Assembly (NCBI RefSeq): GCF_014204815.1 | Contig: NZ_JACHMC010000001.1 | Location: 1,426,001 to 1,490,000, forward strand | Direction: 5' to 3' | Origin: Micrococcus flavus | GTDB taxonomy: Bacteria; Actinomycetota; Actinomycetes; Actinomycetales; Micrococcaceae | Length of the DNA: 64,000 nt | Shown here: positions 1-8,228 of the stretch, one piece after another | Numbering within the stretch: position 1 is the first letter of the stretch | How the letters are laid out: each line of letters begins with the position of its first letter | Translations under genes and position numbers: made by a program | Notes under the pieces: generated by a model | Databases searched by the model: none | What the model was told of the DNA's origin: nothing | Seen by the model: the letters and a program-made list of their open reading frames with translations, nothing else

Positions 1-198
1 ACCCTTCCCCACGGCGCGCTCCACGAACTCCCCGAGGTCCGGCTCGACGAACGGCACCCGGCCGGCGTTGACGGCGTCCACCGTGCGGTCCGACACGTCC
101 ACGCCGTGGACGCGCACGCCGTTCTCCGCCAGGATCGCCGCGGTCGGCAGCCCGATGTAGCCCAGGCCGATCACGGCCACGCTCGAGATCTCGCTCAT
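1..198 (-). CDS. UDP-sugar dehydrogenase, N-terminal part (truncated by window edge)
   Basis: Only the first 66 codons are present; the gene runs off the left edge. The translation starts MSEISSVAVIGLGYIGLPTA and holds the GxGxxG NAD-binding loop of the UDP-glucose/UDP-ManNAc dehydrogenase family, followed by a PFVEPDL stretch typical of it. The YIGLPTAAILAENG wording is closer to the WecC/UDP-ManNAcA type than to plain UDP-glucose dehydrogenases, but this short piece cannot settle the substrate. The ATG is preceded by an AGGGAA ribosome site. It lies just upstream of nothing visible but is followed on the same strand by envelope genes, which suggests a polysaccharide locus continuing to the left. 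Confidence 0.85.
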   Translation of the reverse strand, partial: MSEISSVAVIGLGYIGLPTAAILAENGVRVHGVDVSDRTVDAVNAGRVPFVEPDLGEFVERAVGKG

Positions 199-286
199 TC
201 CGTTCCCTTCGCTCGCGGGGCCGGCCGCGGACGCGGCGTCCGTGCCGCGGCCGGGGCCGACCCGTCGTCCCGTCCAGTCTCGCATG

Positions 287-1474
287 TCAGCGCACGAGGG
301 AGCGCAGCAGCGCCGCGTACCGTCGGGCGAGCGCAGGCAGATGGCCGTGCGCGGCCACCCAGGCCCGGCCCCCCTGGCCCACCCGGGTGCGGGCGGGGTC
401 GGCGGCCAGCGCCGCCAGGTGCTCGGCGAGGTCGTCGGACCCGGGGCCCACGACGTCGGCCCCACCCGCGTCCTGGAGGATGCGCGCCGCCTCGCCGGCC
501 ACCTGTCCGGTGACGTGCCGGCCCGAGGCCAGGACCTCGTACGTCTTCGAGGGGACGGTGTGGCGGAAGCTCGCCCAGTCCGGGCGCAGGCACACCACGA
601 GGGTGTCCGCCCACGCGTAGTGCTCGGACACGCCCGAGCCCGGCACGGCGTCGAGGAACTCCACGCCGGCGTCCAGCCGCGCGTCGAGGGCCTGCAGGGC
701 GGTCTGTCGGGTGCCCCCGCCCACGATCCGCACGCGGACCCCCGGATGGGTGCGGCGCAGTCGGGCCGCGGCCGCCACGAGGCGCTCGAGGCCCTGGCTC
801 TCCCCCAGGTTGCCCAGGTACAGCACGCGCAGCTCGCCGGGGGCGCGGTCCCGCGGCGGGGCCACGGGCACCCGGTGCACGTCCACGCCGTTGGCGAGCG
901 CCACGACCCGGCGCATGCCCCGGCCGCGGAGGGTCTCAGCGAAGCCCTCCGTCACCGTCACGACGACGTCGGCCGCCCGCTGCCCGCCCGTCACCACGGC
1001 CTCCATCGCGGTGCCGAGCAGCCCCTGGTGGACCCCGGCCTCGTGGGCCAGGTCCGGCCACGCGTCCCGCATCTCCACCACGAGCGGGCGGCGGAGCAGC
1101 AGCGCCAGGGCGCGGCCGGCCACGATGGTGGGCAGTGCGGGCAGGGTGGCCACCACCACGTCCGGACGAGGCGCCGCCAGGCCGCGCGGGACGGCCAGGA
1201 CGGCGTGGATCGCCGCGGCGGCGAACCGGCCGTTGCGGCCGCCCTCCCCGGGCAGCAGCGCGGGAGTCCGGCGCAGCCGCTCCCCGTCCTCGCCGAGCAC
1301 GGTGCGCACCCCGCCCGGGGTGACCACGTCCACCTCCCAGCCGTCCGCGCGCAGGGCGGCCACCACGGCGGCCCAGCGCCGCGCCGGCGGGGTCCGGTCG
1401 GGGCGGTACGAGTGCGTGACCAGGAGCGCACGGGGGGCGCGACCGGTCCGTCGGGTCCCTGGGTCAGCCGTCAC
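287..1474 (-). CDS. GT4-family glycosyltransferase
   Basis: A 395-residue GT-B fold glycosyltransferase. An N-terminal Rossmann half opens with LLVTHSYRPD (about 17-26), the middle has MRDAWPD (135-141), and the C-terminal donor-binding half begins near VLYLGNLG (217-224) and contains PSKTYEVLASG (308-318), the WbuB-like signature of GT4 enzymes. There is no signal peptide or clear membrane segment, so it probably acts at the cytoplasmic face of the membrane. Its start overlaps the end of the LCP gene upstream by 11 bases, so the two are co-transcribed. LCP proteins attach polymers to peptidoglycan, so a role in making a cell-wall glycopolymer is a reasonable inference. Donor and acceptor sugars are unknown. 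Confidence 0.88.
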   Translation of the reverse strand: MTADPGTRRTGRAPRALLVTHSYRPDRTPPARRWAAVVAALRADGWEVDVVTPGGVRTVLGEDGERLRRTPALLPGEGGRNGRFAAAAIHAVLAVPRGLAAPRPDVVVATLPALPTIVAGRALALLLRRPLVVEMRDAWPDLAHEAGVHQGLLGTAMEAVVTGGQRAADVVVTVTEGFAETLRGRGMRRVVALANGVDVHRVPVAPPRDRAPGELRVLYLGNLGESQGLERLVAAAARLRRTHPGVRVRIVGGGTRQTALQALDARLDAGVEFLDAVPGSGVSEHYAWADTLVVCLRPDWASFRHTVPSKTYEVLASGRHVTGQVAGEAARILQDAGGADVVGPGSDDLAEHLAALAADPARTRVGQGGRAWVAAHGHLPALARRYAALLRSLVR

Positions 1475-2714
1475 AGACGTCCTCCCCCAGCGCCGGCGCC
1501 GGTCCGTCGGATGCCTGCTCGGCGGGGTTCTGCTGCCCGGTGGCGGCGATCACGCCGGACACGGCGCGGGCGGGCAGGACGGCGGCGGGGACCACGGCCG
1601 TGCCGGGCGCCCCGGCGGCGGCCGGCTCCTCCTTGAGGCCCAGCGCCTCGGGGTCGTGCTCGCGCAGGTAGGAGGCGACGTCGTCGCGCGCCAGGGCGTC
1701 CACCAGGTCGCTCAGCTTCGCCTCGTCCAGGAGCACCACGTCCTCCCCGTTCGGGCCGGTGCCGAAGCCCTCCCGGGCGACCGTGGTCATGTACAGGTCC
1801 TCGGAGTCCACGCCGCGCAGCTGCCAGGCCAGGGACACGACCTCGCCGGAGGTGAGCGAGTCGTCCGCGCTCACGTGCTCGGACAGCGCCGTGACCACCT
1901 CGCCGGTGCGGGCGGGGTTGCCCAGGATGCCCGGGCTGAGGAACCGGTCCATCGCCGCGGCCACGAACCGCTGCTGGTTCTGCACCCGGACGACGTCCCC
2001 GGCGGCGAAGGCGTGCCGTTCGCGCACGTAGCGCAGCGCCGCGGTGTCCGTGAGCAGGATCGGACCCCGGGGATAGTAGGAGGGGTTGACCTGGCCGGAG
2101 GAGAAGGCCTGCGGATTGCACACCCGCACGCCCCCGAGCGCCTGGGTGAGGCCGCGGAAGCCCTGGAAGTCGATCTCCACCAGGTGGTTCACCTCGGCGC
2201 CCAGGAGCTGCTCCACGGTGTCCACCGCGAGCGGGTAGCCGCCGATGTCGAAGGCCGCGTTGACCTTGGTCCGTCCGTGGCCGGGGATGTCCACGAGCGA
2301 GTCCCGCAGGATGGAGATGACGAACACCTCCTGCCGGTCGGCGGGGATGTGCACCAGCATCATCGTGTCGGAGCGCTGGCCGATGTCCGCCTCACCCTCC
2401 CCCTCGCGGGAGTCGGAGCCCAGCAGCAGGACGTCGATCGGGCCGCCGTCGACCTCCGGGAGCGCCCCGGCGTCCACGGTCTGGCGGTTCTCGTCGTAGG
2501 TCTGGCCGAGGAACACCGCGTACATGGCGCCGAGTCCGAGCGCGATCACCAGCAGGGAGGCGAGGACCGCCGCCACGATCGGCCAGCGGCGGCGCCGGGG
2601 GCGGGCCGCGCGGCGCTCGCGACGGGAGCCGAGGCCGCCCTGCAGGCTCCCGGCGGGGTCGGGCGCGTCCGGGCGCTCCGGAGGGATCCACGGTGGATGC
2701 GGGGGCTGGGTCAC
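1464..2714 (-). CDS. LytR-CpsA-Psr (LCP) family cell-wall polymer ligase
   Basis: A 416-residue membrane-anchored LCP protein. A basic, proline-rich cytoplasmic tail (1-44) precedes one membrane segment (about 45-68); the extracellular LCP domain contains LLLGSDSR (96-103), a QRSDTMMLVH stretch, ILRDS (135-139) and the KVNAAF motif (150-155). These Asp and Arg residues bind the pyrophosphate of the lipid-linked polymer in known LCP enzymes, which transfer teichoic-acid-like or capsular polymers to peptidoglycan. The GTG start has a CAGGAG site about 6 bases upstream, and a -10-like TACACT lies about 30 bases before it, so the gene probably has its own promoter downstream of mutM. A second LCP gene is at 12030-13163. 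Confidence 0.92.
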   Translation of the reverse strand: MTQPPHPPWIPPERPDAPDPAGSLQGGLGSRRERRAARPRRRRWPIVAAVLASLLVIALGLGAMYAVFLGQTYDENRQTVDAGALPEVDGGPIDVLLLGSDSREGEGEADIGQRSDTMMLVHIPADRQEVFVISILRDSLVDIPGHGRTKVNAAFDIGGYPLAVDTVEQLLGAEVNHLVEIDFQGFRGLTQALGGVRVCNPQAFSSGQVNPSYYPRGPILLTDTAALRYVRERHAFAAGDVVRVQNQQRFVAAAMDRFLSPGILGNPARTGEVVTALSEHVSADDSLTSGEVVSLAWQLRGVDSEDLYMTTVAREGFGTGPNGEDVVLLDEAKLSDLVDALARDDVASYLREHDPEALGLKEEPAAAGAPGTAVVPAAVLPARAVSGVIAATGQQNPAEQASDGPAPALGEDVCDG

Positions 2715-2743
2715 GCGGAACTCCTGGTCGGTCGGTCCCGACC

Positions 2744-2749
2744 AGTGTA
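2744..2749 (-). promoter_or_regulatory. -10 box for the LCP-glycosyltransferase pair
   Basis: TACACT read on the minus strand, 29 bases before the GTG start at 2714, between mutM and the LCP gene. No convincing -35 is visible. Confidence 0.5.
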
Positions 2750-2778
2750 GGGATCGGGGCGGGGGCTTCCGACGCGGT

Positions 2779-3690
2779 TCAGCCGGTGACGGTCCGGGTC
2801 GAGCGGCGCGGGCGGGGCTGGCACCGTGGGCACAGGTGGGAGGCCCGGTTCATGAACGGCTCCCGGACGATCACGCCCTCCCGGCCCTCGGCGGCGCACC
2901 GCCGGCACGCTTGTCCGGTGCGGCCGTAGGCCTCGAGCGAGCGGGCGAAGTACCCGGAGCGCCCGTCCACGTTGACGTACAGGGCGTCGAAGCTGGTGCC
3001 GCCCACCGCCAGCGCCCGGCGCATGACGTCCTGGACGGCGGCGAGCACGGCGCGGGTCTGGGGACGGGTCATGCGCTCGGTGGGCCGCTCCGGGTGCAGG
3101 CGCGCGGCCCACAGTGCCTCGTCCGCGTAGATGTTGCCGATCCCGGAGACCAGCGTCTGGTCGAGCAGGGCCCGCTTGAGGGTGGAACGGCGTCGGACGA
3201 GGCGACGGTGGACCTCGTCGGCGTCGAAGAGCGGGTGCAGCGGGTCCAGGGCGATGTGCGCCGCGGAGGCGGGGACCGCGTCCCCCGAGGCCGGGTCCTG
3301 CACCACGGGGTCCAGCCACCAGCCGCCGAAGATCCGCTGGTCCACGAACCGCAGCTCGTGGGCCGAGCCGTCCGCGGAGCGCACGGGCAGCCGCAGGCGC
3401 AGGTGACGCTGGTCGGGCGCGCCGGGATCGTCCACCCGGACCTGCCCGGACATGCCCAGGTGCACCACCACGGCGTCCTCGCCCCCGGCCAGCGGCAGCC
3501 ACAGGAACTTGCCACGCCGCGCGGGTTCGGCGAGCTCCGCGCCGGCCAGCCGCTCCCGCAGGGCGCCGGCACCGCCGGGGCTGCGGCGCACGGAGCGCGG
3601 ATCCAGGACCGCGAGCTCGCCGGCGGTCGCCCCGGCGGCCCACCGGGCCATGCCGCGGCGGACCACCTCGGCCTCGGGCAGCTCGGGCAC
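2779..3690 (-). CDS. mutM: Formamidopyrimidine-DNA glycosylase
   Basis: A 303-residue Fpg/MutM DNA repair glycosylase/AP lyase that removes 8-oxoguanine and formamidopyrimidines. The start is GTG and the mature N-terminus reads PELPEAE, giving the catalytic Pro2 and Glu3. The helix-two-turn-helix part carries LKRALLDQTLVSGIGNIYAD, and a C-terminal zinc finger uses Cys262, Cys265, Cys287 and Cys290. The family usually has PELPEVE, so the Ala at residue 7 is a small variation. It sits 6 bases after rnc as the last gene of the yceD-rpmF-rnc-mutM operon, a common bacterial order. Confidence 0.97.
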   Translation of the reverse strand: MPELPEAEVVRRGMARWAAGATAGELAVLDPRSVRRSPGGAGALRERLAGAELAEPARRGKFLWLPLAGGEDAVVVHLGMSGQVRVDDPGAPDQRHLRLRLPVRSADGSAHELRFVDQRIFGGWWLDPVVQDPASGDAVPASAAHIALDPLHPLFDADEVHRRLVRRRSTLKRALLDQTLVSGIGNIYADEALWAARLHPERPTERMTRPQTRAVLAAVQDVMRRALAVGGTSFDALYVNVDGRSGYFARSLEAYGRTGQACRRCAAEGREGVIVREPFMNRASHLCPRCQPRPRRSTRTVTG

Positions 3691-3696
3691 GGCGGC

Positions 3697-4428
3697 TCAG
3701 CCCCGCCGCACGGGCAGCGTGGCCTCGAGGGCGGGCCAGCCCTCGGCGGCGGCGTCCCGCTCGGCCTGCTTCTTCGAGCTGGACACGGCGGAGCCGTACG
3801 TGCGGCCGCCCACCGTGAGGGTCGCCTGGAAGCGGGGGTCGTGGGCGGGGCCGCGGCCCTCGATCACGTACCGGACCTCACCCAGGCCGTGCCGCGAGGC
3901 GGCCTCGGCCACCACGGTCTTCCAGTCGGTGCTCTCCCGCATCAGGTCCGGCTCGTCCAGCAGCGGCATCACGTGCCGGTGGACCAGAGCGGCCGCGGCG
4001 ACGGACCCGTGGTCGCGGTACACGGCGCCGATCAGGGCCTCGAGGGTGTCCGCGAGGATCGAGTCCTTGTCCGCGCCGCCGCTGCGGGCCTCACCGGCGC
4101 CCAGGCGCACGAAGCGCCCCACCCCGATGCGGCGGGCGACCTTCGCCAGGGCCCGGGTGGACACGACGGCGGCGCGCCGACGGGCGAGGTCGCCCTCGCT
4201 CAGGTCCGGGTGCACGGAGAAGAGGTGGTCGGTGACCACGAAGCCCAGCACCGAGTCGCCGAGGAACTCGAGGCGTTCGTTGGTGGGCAGCCCCCCGTGC
4301 TCGTAGGCGTAGGAGCGATGGGTCAGAGCGCGCTCGAGCGTCCCGGGGGTGATGTGCACCCCGAGACGCTCGAACAGCTCGGCGGGCTCCGGCGAGGCCG
4401 GAGCCCGCCGGCTCTGGGAGGACGCCAT
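3697..4428 (-). CDS. rnc: Ribonuclease III
   Basis: A 243-residue double-strand-specific endoribonuclease that processes rRNA precursors and other structured RNAs. The catalytic domain has the signature ERLEFLGDSVL (51-61) and the second acidic patch DTLEALIGA (127-135). A double-stranded RNA-binding domain fills about 168-236 and ends with the conserved SSKKQAERDAA stretch. Length and domain order are standard. The ATG lies one base after the rpmF stop codon, so translation is probably coupled. Confidence 0.97.
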   Translation of the reverse strand: MASSQSRRAPASPEPAELFERLGVHITPGTLERALTHRSYAYEHGGLPTNERLEFLGDSVLGFVVTDHLFSVHPDLSEGDLARRRAAVVSTRALAKVARRIGVGRFVRLGAGEARSGGADKDSILADTLEALIGAVYRDHGSVAAAALVHRHVMPLLDEPDLMRESTDWKTVVAEAASRHGLGEVRYVIEGRGPAHDPRFQATLTVGGRTYGSAVSSSKKQAERDAAAEGWPALEATLPVRRG

Positions 4429-4429
4429 C

Positions 4430-4633
4430 TCAGGCGTCGGCGACCTTGCGGCCCTTGTACTCGAAGAACAGGGGAGTGCCGGCGGCGTCGGTCTTCAGCT
4501 CCGCCTGGTGCGGCATGCGGTAGGACACGCGGCCGTTCTCCACGGTCTTGACGAGGGCGGGGGCCTCCGCCTTCCACTGGGAGCGGCGGGAACGGGTGTT
4601 GGAACGGGACATCTTCCGCTTCGGGACTGCCAC
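4430..4633 (-). CDS. rpmF: 50S ribosomal protein L32, zinc-free form
   Basis: A 67-residue ribosomal protein starting with GTG and reading [21 protein letters not shown]32 occurs in a zinc-ribbon form with two CxxC pairs and a cysteine-free form; this copy has no cysteine at all, so it is the C-minus type that works when zinc is scarce or is the only copy. An AGAGAG stretch about 5 bases upstream serves as the ribosome site. The gene starts 2 bases after the stop of the DUF177 gene and ends one base before rnc. Confidence 0.96.
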   Translation of the reverse strand: MAVPKRKMSRSNTRSRRSQWKAEAPALVKTVENGRVSYRMPHQAELKTDAAGTPLFFEYKGRKVADA

Positions 4634-4635
4634 GG

Positions 4636-5208
4636 TTATCTCTCTTCTGTCTCGGTGTTGGAGGTCTCTCGGGTGCCCGCGAGGCCGGCGAGCGCGGCCC
4701 AGCGCGGGTCCACCCGCTCGTGGCCGTGCCCGGCGGGCGCGTCCTCGAGCCGGATGCCGCAGTCGGCGCACAGCCCCTCGCAGTCCGGCCGGCACAGCGG
4801 ACGGAACGGCAGGGCGGTCACCACGGCGTCCCGGAACACGGGTTCCAGGTCCACGGTCTCATGCTCCACGAGCGGCTGCTCGTCGGCCCCCTCGGCGGGC
4901 GGCGCGGCGAGGTACAGCTCCTGCAGGTCCACGGTGATCCCCTCGTGCAGCGGCAGCAGGCACCGGCTGCACTCGCCCGTCAGGTCCGCGTGCGCGGTGC
5001 CCGTGACGAGCACGCCCTCGTGGACGGCCTCGAGGCGCAGCTCGAGGTCCACGGGGTCGCCCTCGGGGATGCCCAGCAGGGGCAGGGACACGGCCGCCGG
5101 GGCGGGCAGCCGCGTGGTCAGCTCACGCTGGAGTCCCGCACCGCGCGCGAGGTCGCGCACGGAGAGCACCCATCCGGAGGTCCGGTCACGGGGCACGGTC
5201 GTGTCCAT
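4636..5208 (-). CDS. YceD/DUF177 family metal-binding protein
   Basis: A 190-residue YceD-family protein, nearly always encoded next to rpmF; the family has been linked to 23S rRNA accumulation in E. coli and plants, but its molecular role is not settled. A CSRC pair lies in the middle and a [13 protein letters not shown] cluster near the C-terminus, likely a metal site. An in-frame extension would allow a start at 5289, but the ATG at 5208 is preceded by GAGGAG about 6 bases away, so I chose it. A good promoter sits 100 bases upstream. It is the first gene of the rpmF-rnc-mutM operon. Confidence 0.9.
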   Translation of the reverse strand: MDTTVPRDRTSGWVLSVRDLARGAGLQRELTTRLPAPAAVSLPLLGIPEGDPVDLELRLEAVHEGVLVTGTAHADLTGECSRCLLPLHEGITVDLQELYLAAPPAEGADEQPLVEHETVDLEPVFRDAVVTALPFRPLCRPDCEGLCADCGIRLEDAPAGHGHERVDPRWAALAGLAGTRETSNTETEER

Positions 5209-5306
5209 CACGGCTCCTCTTCGTCGGGCGGGCGGGGGTGGTCGTCCCGAGCGGGACGGTCGGTCGGCGGCGGGCACGGGTGTCCGCACGGCGGGACCGA
5301 CGACCC

Positions 5307-5335
5307 ATCCTACCGGGTCGCGGCCCGCTGTCCAA
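5307..5335 (-). promoter_or_regulatory. Promoter of the yceD-rpmF-rnc-mutM operon
   Basis: On the minus strand, -35 TTGGAC (5330-5335), a 17-base spacer and -10 TAGGAT (5307-5312). This is among the best sigma-70-type matches in the window. It gives a leader of about 90 bases before the ATG at 5208. Confidence 0.7.
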
Positions 5336-5361
5336 TGCGGGCGGCGGGCCAGCGCGTCGCC

Positions 5362-6273
5362 TCAGAGTCCGGCCGCGAAGTCCTTGACCCAGGCGCGCAG
5401 GTCGGCACCGAGCTCGGGGTGCTCCACCCCGAGCTCCAGGACCGCCTGCAGGTACCCGAGCTTGTCGCCCGTGTCGTAGCGGCGGCCGTCGAACACCACG
5501 GCGTGCACGCCGTACCCCTCGCCCTCGCCCGTGGCGAGGGTCTGGAGGGCGTCCGTCAGCTGGATCTCCCCGCCGCGCCCGGGTGCCGTCCGCTCCAGGA
5601 CGTCGAACACCTGCGGTGCCAGCACGTAGCGGCCGATGACCGCCAGGGTGGAGGGGGCGTCCTCCCGTGCGGGCTTCTCGACGAGGCCGGTCACGCGGAC
5701 CACGGACGGGTCCTCGCCCGCCACGGGCTCGACGGCGGCCACGCCGTACGCCGAGACGGACTCCTCCGGCACCTCCATGAGGGCCACCACGGAGCCGCCC
5801 AGGCGCTGCTGGACGTCGATCATGTCCGAGAGCAGGCTCTCCTGCGCGCCGATGAGGTCGTCGCCGAGCAGCACCGCGAAGGGTTCGTCGCCCACGTGCC
5901 GACGCCCGCAGCTCACCGCGTGGCCCAGGCCCAGGGCCTCGCCCTGACGGACGTAGTGCAGGTGGCCCACCAGGTCCGACGCCCGGATGGCCTCGATCCG
6001 CCGGGTGTCGCCCTTGGCCGCCAGGGTCTGCTCGAGGCCGGGGTGCCGGTCGAAGTGGTCCTCGAGGGCCCGCTTGTTGCGGCCGGTGATCATGAGGACG
6101 TCGGTGAGGCCGGCATCCATGGCCTCGGTCACGACGTACTCGATGGCCGGCCGGTCCACGACCGGCAGCATCTCCTTCGGCATGGCCTTGGTGGCCGGCA
6201 GGAAACGGGTGCCGAGGCCGGCGGCGGGGACGACCGCCTTGCGGGTGCGGGGGCGCGGGGACTGCTCGCTCAT
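5362..6273 (-). CDS. galU: UTP-glucose-1-phosphate uridylyltransferase
   Basis: A 303-residue nucleotidyltransferase that makes UDP-glucose from UTP and glucose-1-phosphate. The nucleotide-binding loop GLGTRFLPATKAMPKEM lies at 19-35, followed by DRPAIEYVVTEA, both typical of GalU. The frame stays open upstream, but the ATG at 6273 has CAGGAG about 9 bases before it and begins exactly where GalU similarity begins. UDP-glucose would feed the UDP-glucose dehydrogenase at 21435 and wall-polymer synthesis. coaD lies 68 bases upstream on the same strand and may be co-transcribed. Confidence 0.95.
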   Translation of the reverse strand: MSEQSPRPRTRKAVVPAAGLGTRFLPATKAMPKEMLPVVDRPAIEYVVTEAMDAGLTDVLMITGRNKRALEDHFDRHPGLEQTLAAKGDTRRIEAIRASDLVGHLHYVRQGEALGLGHAVSCGRRHVGDEPFAVLLGDDLIGAQESLLSDMIDVQQRLGGSVVALMEVPEESVSAYGVAAVEPVAGEDPSVVRVTGLVEKPAREDAPSTLAVIGRYVLAPQVFDVLERTAPGRGGEIQLTDALQTLATGEGEGYGVHAVVFDGRRYDTGDKLGYLQAVLELGVEHPELGADLRAWVKDFAAGL

Positions 6274-6341
6274 CGGGTGGTGCTCCTGGGGGCGGGGACG
6301 GGGTGGTCGCAGGGGTGGGTCGAGGGACGGCCGGAGAGCGG

Positions 6342-6827
6342 TCACGGTCCGCCGGGGCCGGTGGCGCGCAGGGCGGAGAGCACGGCGGTGGGCACCATCT
6401 CCGAGATGTCGCCGCCGAGGCCGTGGACCTCCTTGATCAGGGAGGAGGACAGGTGGACGTAGCGGGCGTCGGCCGGCAGGAACACCGTCTCCACGCCGGT
6501 GAGGTGACGGTTCATCGCCGCCATCGGCGTCTCGAACTCGAGGTCCGGGCCGTTCCGCAGCCCCTTGACGATGGCGCCGGCACCCACCTCGCGGCAGAAC
6601 TCGGCGAGCAGGCCCGGGCCCATGGCCTGCGCGCTCACGCCCGCCAGGCCGGAGACGGTGGCGCGGATCAGCTCCAGGCGGCGCTCGGTGCTGAACCGGT
6701 ACCGCTTGGCGGGGTTGTCGGAGACCGCCACGATCACCTCGTCGAAGAGGTTGGCGGCGCGCGCGATCACCTCCAGGTGGCCCTTGTGGAGGGGGTCGAA
6801 GGAACCGGGACACACGGCACGGCGCAT
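6342..6827 (-). CDS. coaD: Phosphopantetheine adenylyltransferase
   Basis: A 161-residue enzyme of coenzyme A synthesis, transferring AMP from ATP to 4'-phosphopantetheine. The N-terminus CPGSFDPLHKGHLEV holds the T/HxGH nucleotidyltransferase motif, here with His in the first position (HKGH), and RYVHLSSSLIKEV near the C-terminus is the second conserved block. Length is standard. A TAGGGT box (6834-6839) ends 6 bases before the ATG, so the mRNA is probably leaderless. Confidence 0.96.
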   Translation of the reverse strand: MRRAVCPGSFDPLHKGHLEVIARAANLFDEVIVAVSDNPAKRYRFSTERRLELIRATVSGLAGVSAQAMGPGLLAEFCREVGAGAIVKGLRNGPDLEFETPMAAMNRHLTGVETVFLPADARYVHLSSSLIKEVHGLGGDISEMVPTAVLSALRATGPGGP

Positions 6828-6833
6828 GGCGCG

Positions 6834-6839
6834 ACCCTA
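6834..6839 (-). promoter_or_regulatory. -10 box, leaderless coaD
   Basis: TAGGGT on the minus strand, 6 bases before the coaD ATG; places the transcription start at or next to the start codon. Confidence 0.5.
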
Positions 6840-6919
6840 TCCCACCCCGGGCCTCCGCCGCCGTCCGGCCATGCCCCCTCACGGGGGCGGGGACCGCGCG
6901 GACACCGGCCTGCCCTGGC

Positions 6920-6925
6920 TACAGT
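6920..6925 (+). promoter_or_regulatory. -10 box, leaderless aminotransferase gene
   Basis: TACAGT ends 6 bases before the ATG at 6932; no ribosome site is present between them. Divergent from the coaD promoter 80 bases away. Confidence 0.55.
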
Positions 6926-6931
6926 GCGCCC

Positions 6932-8179
6932 ATGGACGCCCCCACCCCCGCACCCGCCCGCCACGCCCCCGACGCCCGCCTCGCAGGCCCCTGGCGGGCG
7001 GCCTCGGCCGCCGCCGGCCTGCTGCGGGACGGCGAGCCGACCCCCACGGTCTTCGAGGAGACGACGGCGCGGGCGCTCCGCCACGACGCCGTGAACCTGG
7101 GCCAGGGCTTCCCCGACGCCGACGGGCCGGCGGCGCTCCTGTCCCTCGCCGCGGACGTCGTCCTGGCCGGGCCCCACCAGTACGCCCCCGGCTCAGGGCG
7201 TGCCGACCTGCGCGAGGCCGTCGCCGCCGACCGCGCACGCCGCCACGGGGTGCACGAGGACCCGGCCACCCAGGTGCTCGCCACCACGGGCGCCACCGAG
7301 GCGATCGCCGCCGTCGTGCTGGCGCTGGTCTCCCCCGGGGACGAGGTGGTGACCGTGGAGCCGTTCTACGACTCCCACGCCGCCACGATCGCGCTGGCCG
7401 GGGCGCGGCACGTCACGGTGCCCGTGCACGCCCCCGACTTCCTGCCGGACCCCGCGGTGGTGGCCGCGGCCCTGACGGACCGCACCCGCCTGCTGATCCT
7501 GAACACGCCGCACAACCCCTCCGGGGCGGTCTACCCCCGGGCCCTGCTCGAGGAGATCGTGGCCGCGTGCGCCGCCCGGGGCGTCCTGCTGCTCTCGGAC
7601 GAGGTCTACGAGCACCTGGTCTACGACGGCGAGCACGTCACCCTGCGCTCCGTGGCGGGCGCTGAGGACATCGCCCTGACGACGTCGAGCGCGGGCAAGT
7701 CCTTCGCGGTGACCGGCTGGAAGGTGGGCTGGCTGACGGGCCCGGCGGACCTGGTGGCCGCGGTCCGCGGGGTCAAGCAGTTCCTGACCTACTCCTCCGG
7801 CCCCGCCTACCAGCAGGCCGTGGCCGCCTTCCTGCCCGACGCCGAGCCGCACCTGGCGGAGCAGCGGGAGCGGTACCGCACCTCGCGCGACGCGCTCGTG
7901 GCGGGGCTGCGCGGGGTGGGCCTGGACCCGGTGGTCCCGGCCGCGGGCTACTTCACGGTGGTGGACCTGGCCCCGTGGGGCGTGGCGGACGCCGCGCAGG
8001 CCGCCCGGGACTGGCCGCGCGAGGCCGGGGTGGCGGGCATCCCGGTCTCGGCGCTGTGCCGCCCCGACGGCGGGCACCTGCGCTCGTGGCTGCGGCTGGC
8101 CTTCTGCAAGTCCCCCGCCGAGATCGACCGGGCCGTGGAGCGCCTGGGGGCCCACGCCGACCGGCTGCGCGCCCGCTGA
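6932..8179 (+). CDS. Class I/II PLP-dependent aminotransferase (DapC/kynurenine-type)
   Basis: A 415-residue fold-type I aminotransferase. NLGQGFPD (55-62) is the N-terminal signature of the kynurenine aminotransferase/N-succinyldiaminopimelate aminotransferase branch. NTPHNPSG (191-198), SDEVYE (222-227) and SSAGKSFAVTGWKVGW with Schiff-base Lys256 complete the cofactor site. The actinobacterial DapC of lysine synthesis belongs to this group, but the sequence alone does not fix the substrate; glutamine-keto acid or methionine aminotransferase activity is possible. It stands alone, convergent with rsmD, and starts leaderless. Confidence 0.88.
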   Translation: MDAPTPAPARHAPDARLAGPWRAASAAAGLLRDGEPTPTVFEETTARALRHDAVNLGQGFPDADGPAALLSLAADVVLAGPHQYAPGSGRADLREAVAADRARRHGVHEDPATQVLATTGATEAIAAVVLALVSPGDEVVTVEPFYDSHAATIALAGARHVTVPVHAPDFLPDPAVVAAALTDRTRLLILNTPHNPSGAVYPRALLEEIVAACAARGVLLLSDEVYEHLVYDGEHVTLRSVAGAEDIALTTSSAGKSFAVTGWKVGWLTGPADLVAAVRGVKQFLTYSSGPAYQQAVAAFLPDAEPHLAEQRERYRTSRDALVAGLRGVGLDPVVPAAGYFTVVDLAPWGVADAAQAARDWPREAGVAGIPVSALCRPDGGHLRSWLRLAFCKSPAEIDRAVERLGAHADRLRAR

Positions 8180-8228
8180 GCTCCGCCCTGCCGACCGGCG
8201 CCCCACCCGACACCGGACGGCGGGGTCG

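Noticed and set aside
1-198. A pseudogene or truncated dehydrogenase
   Set aside because: The frame is intact up to the first base of the window; it is cut by the window edge, not by mutation.
4636-5289. A longer YceD protein starting at 5289
   Set aside because: The extra 27 residues are Arg/Pro-rich with no ribosome site, whereas GAGGAG sits in front of the ATG at 5208.
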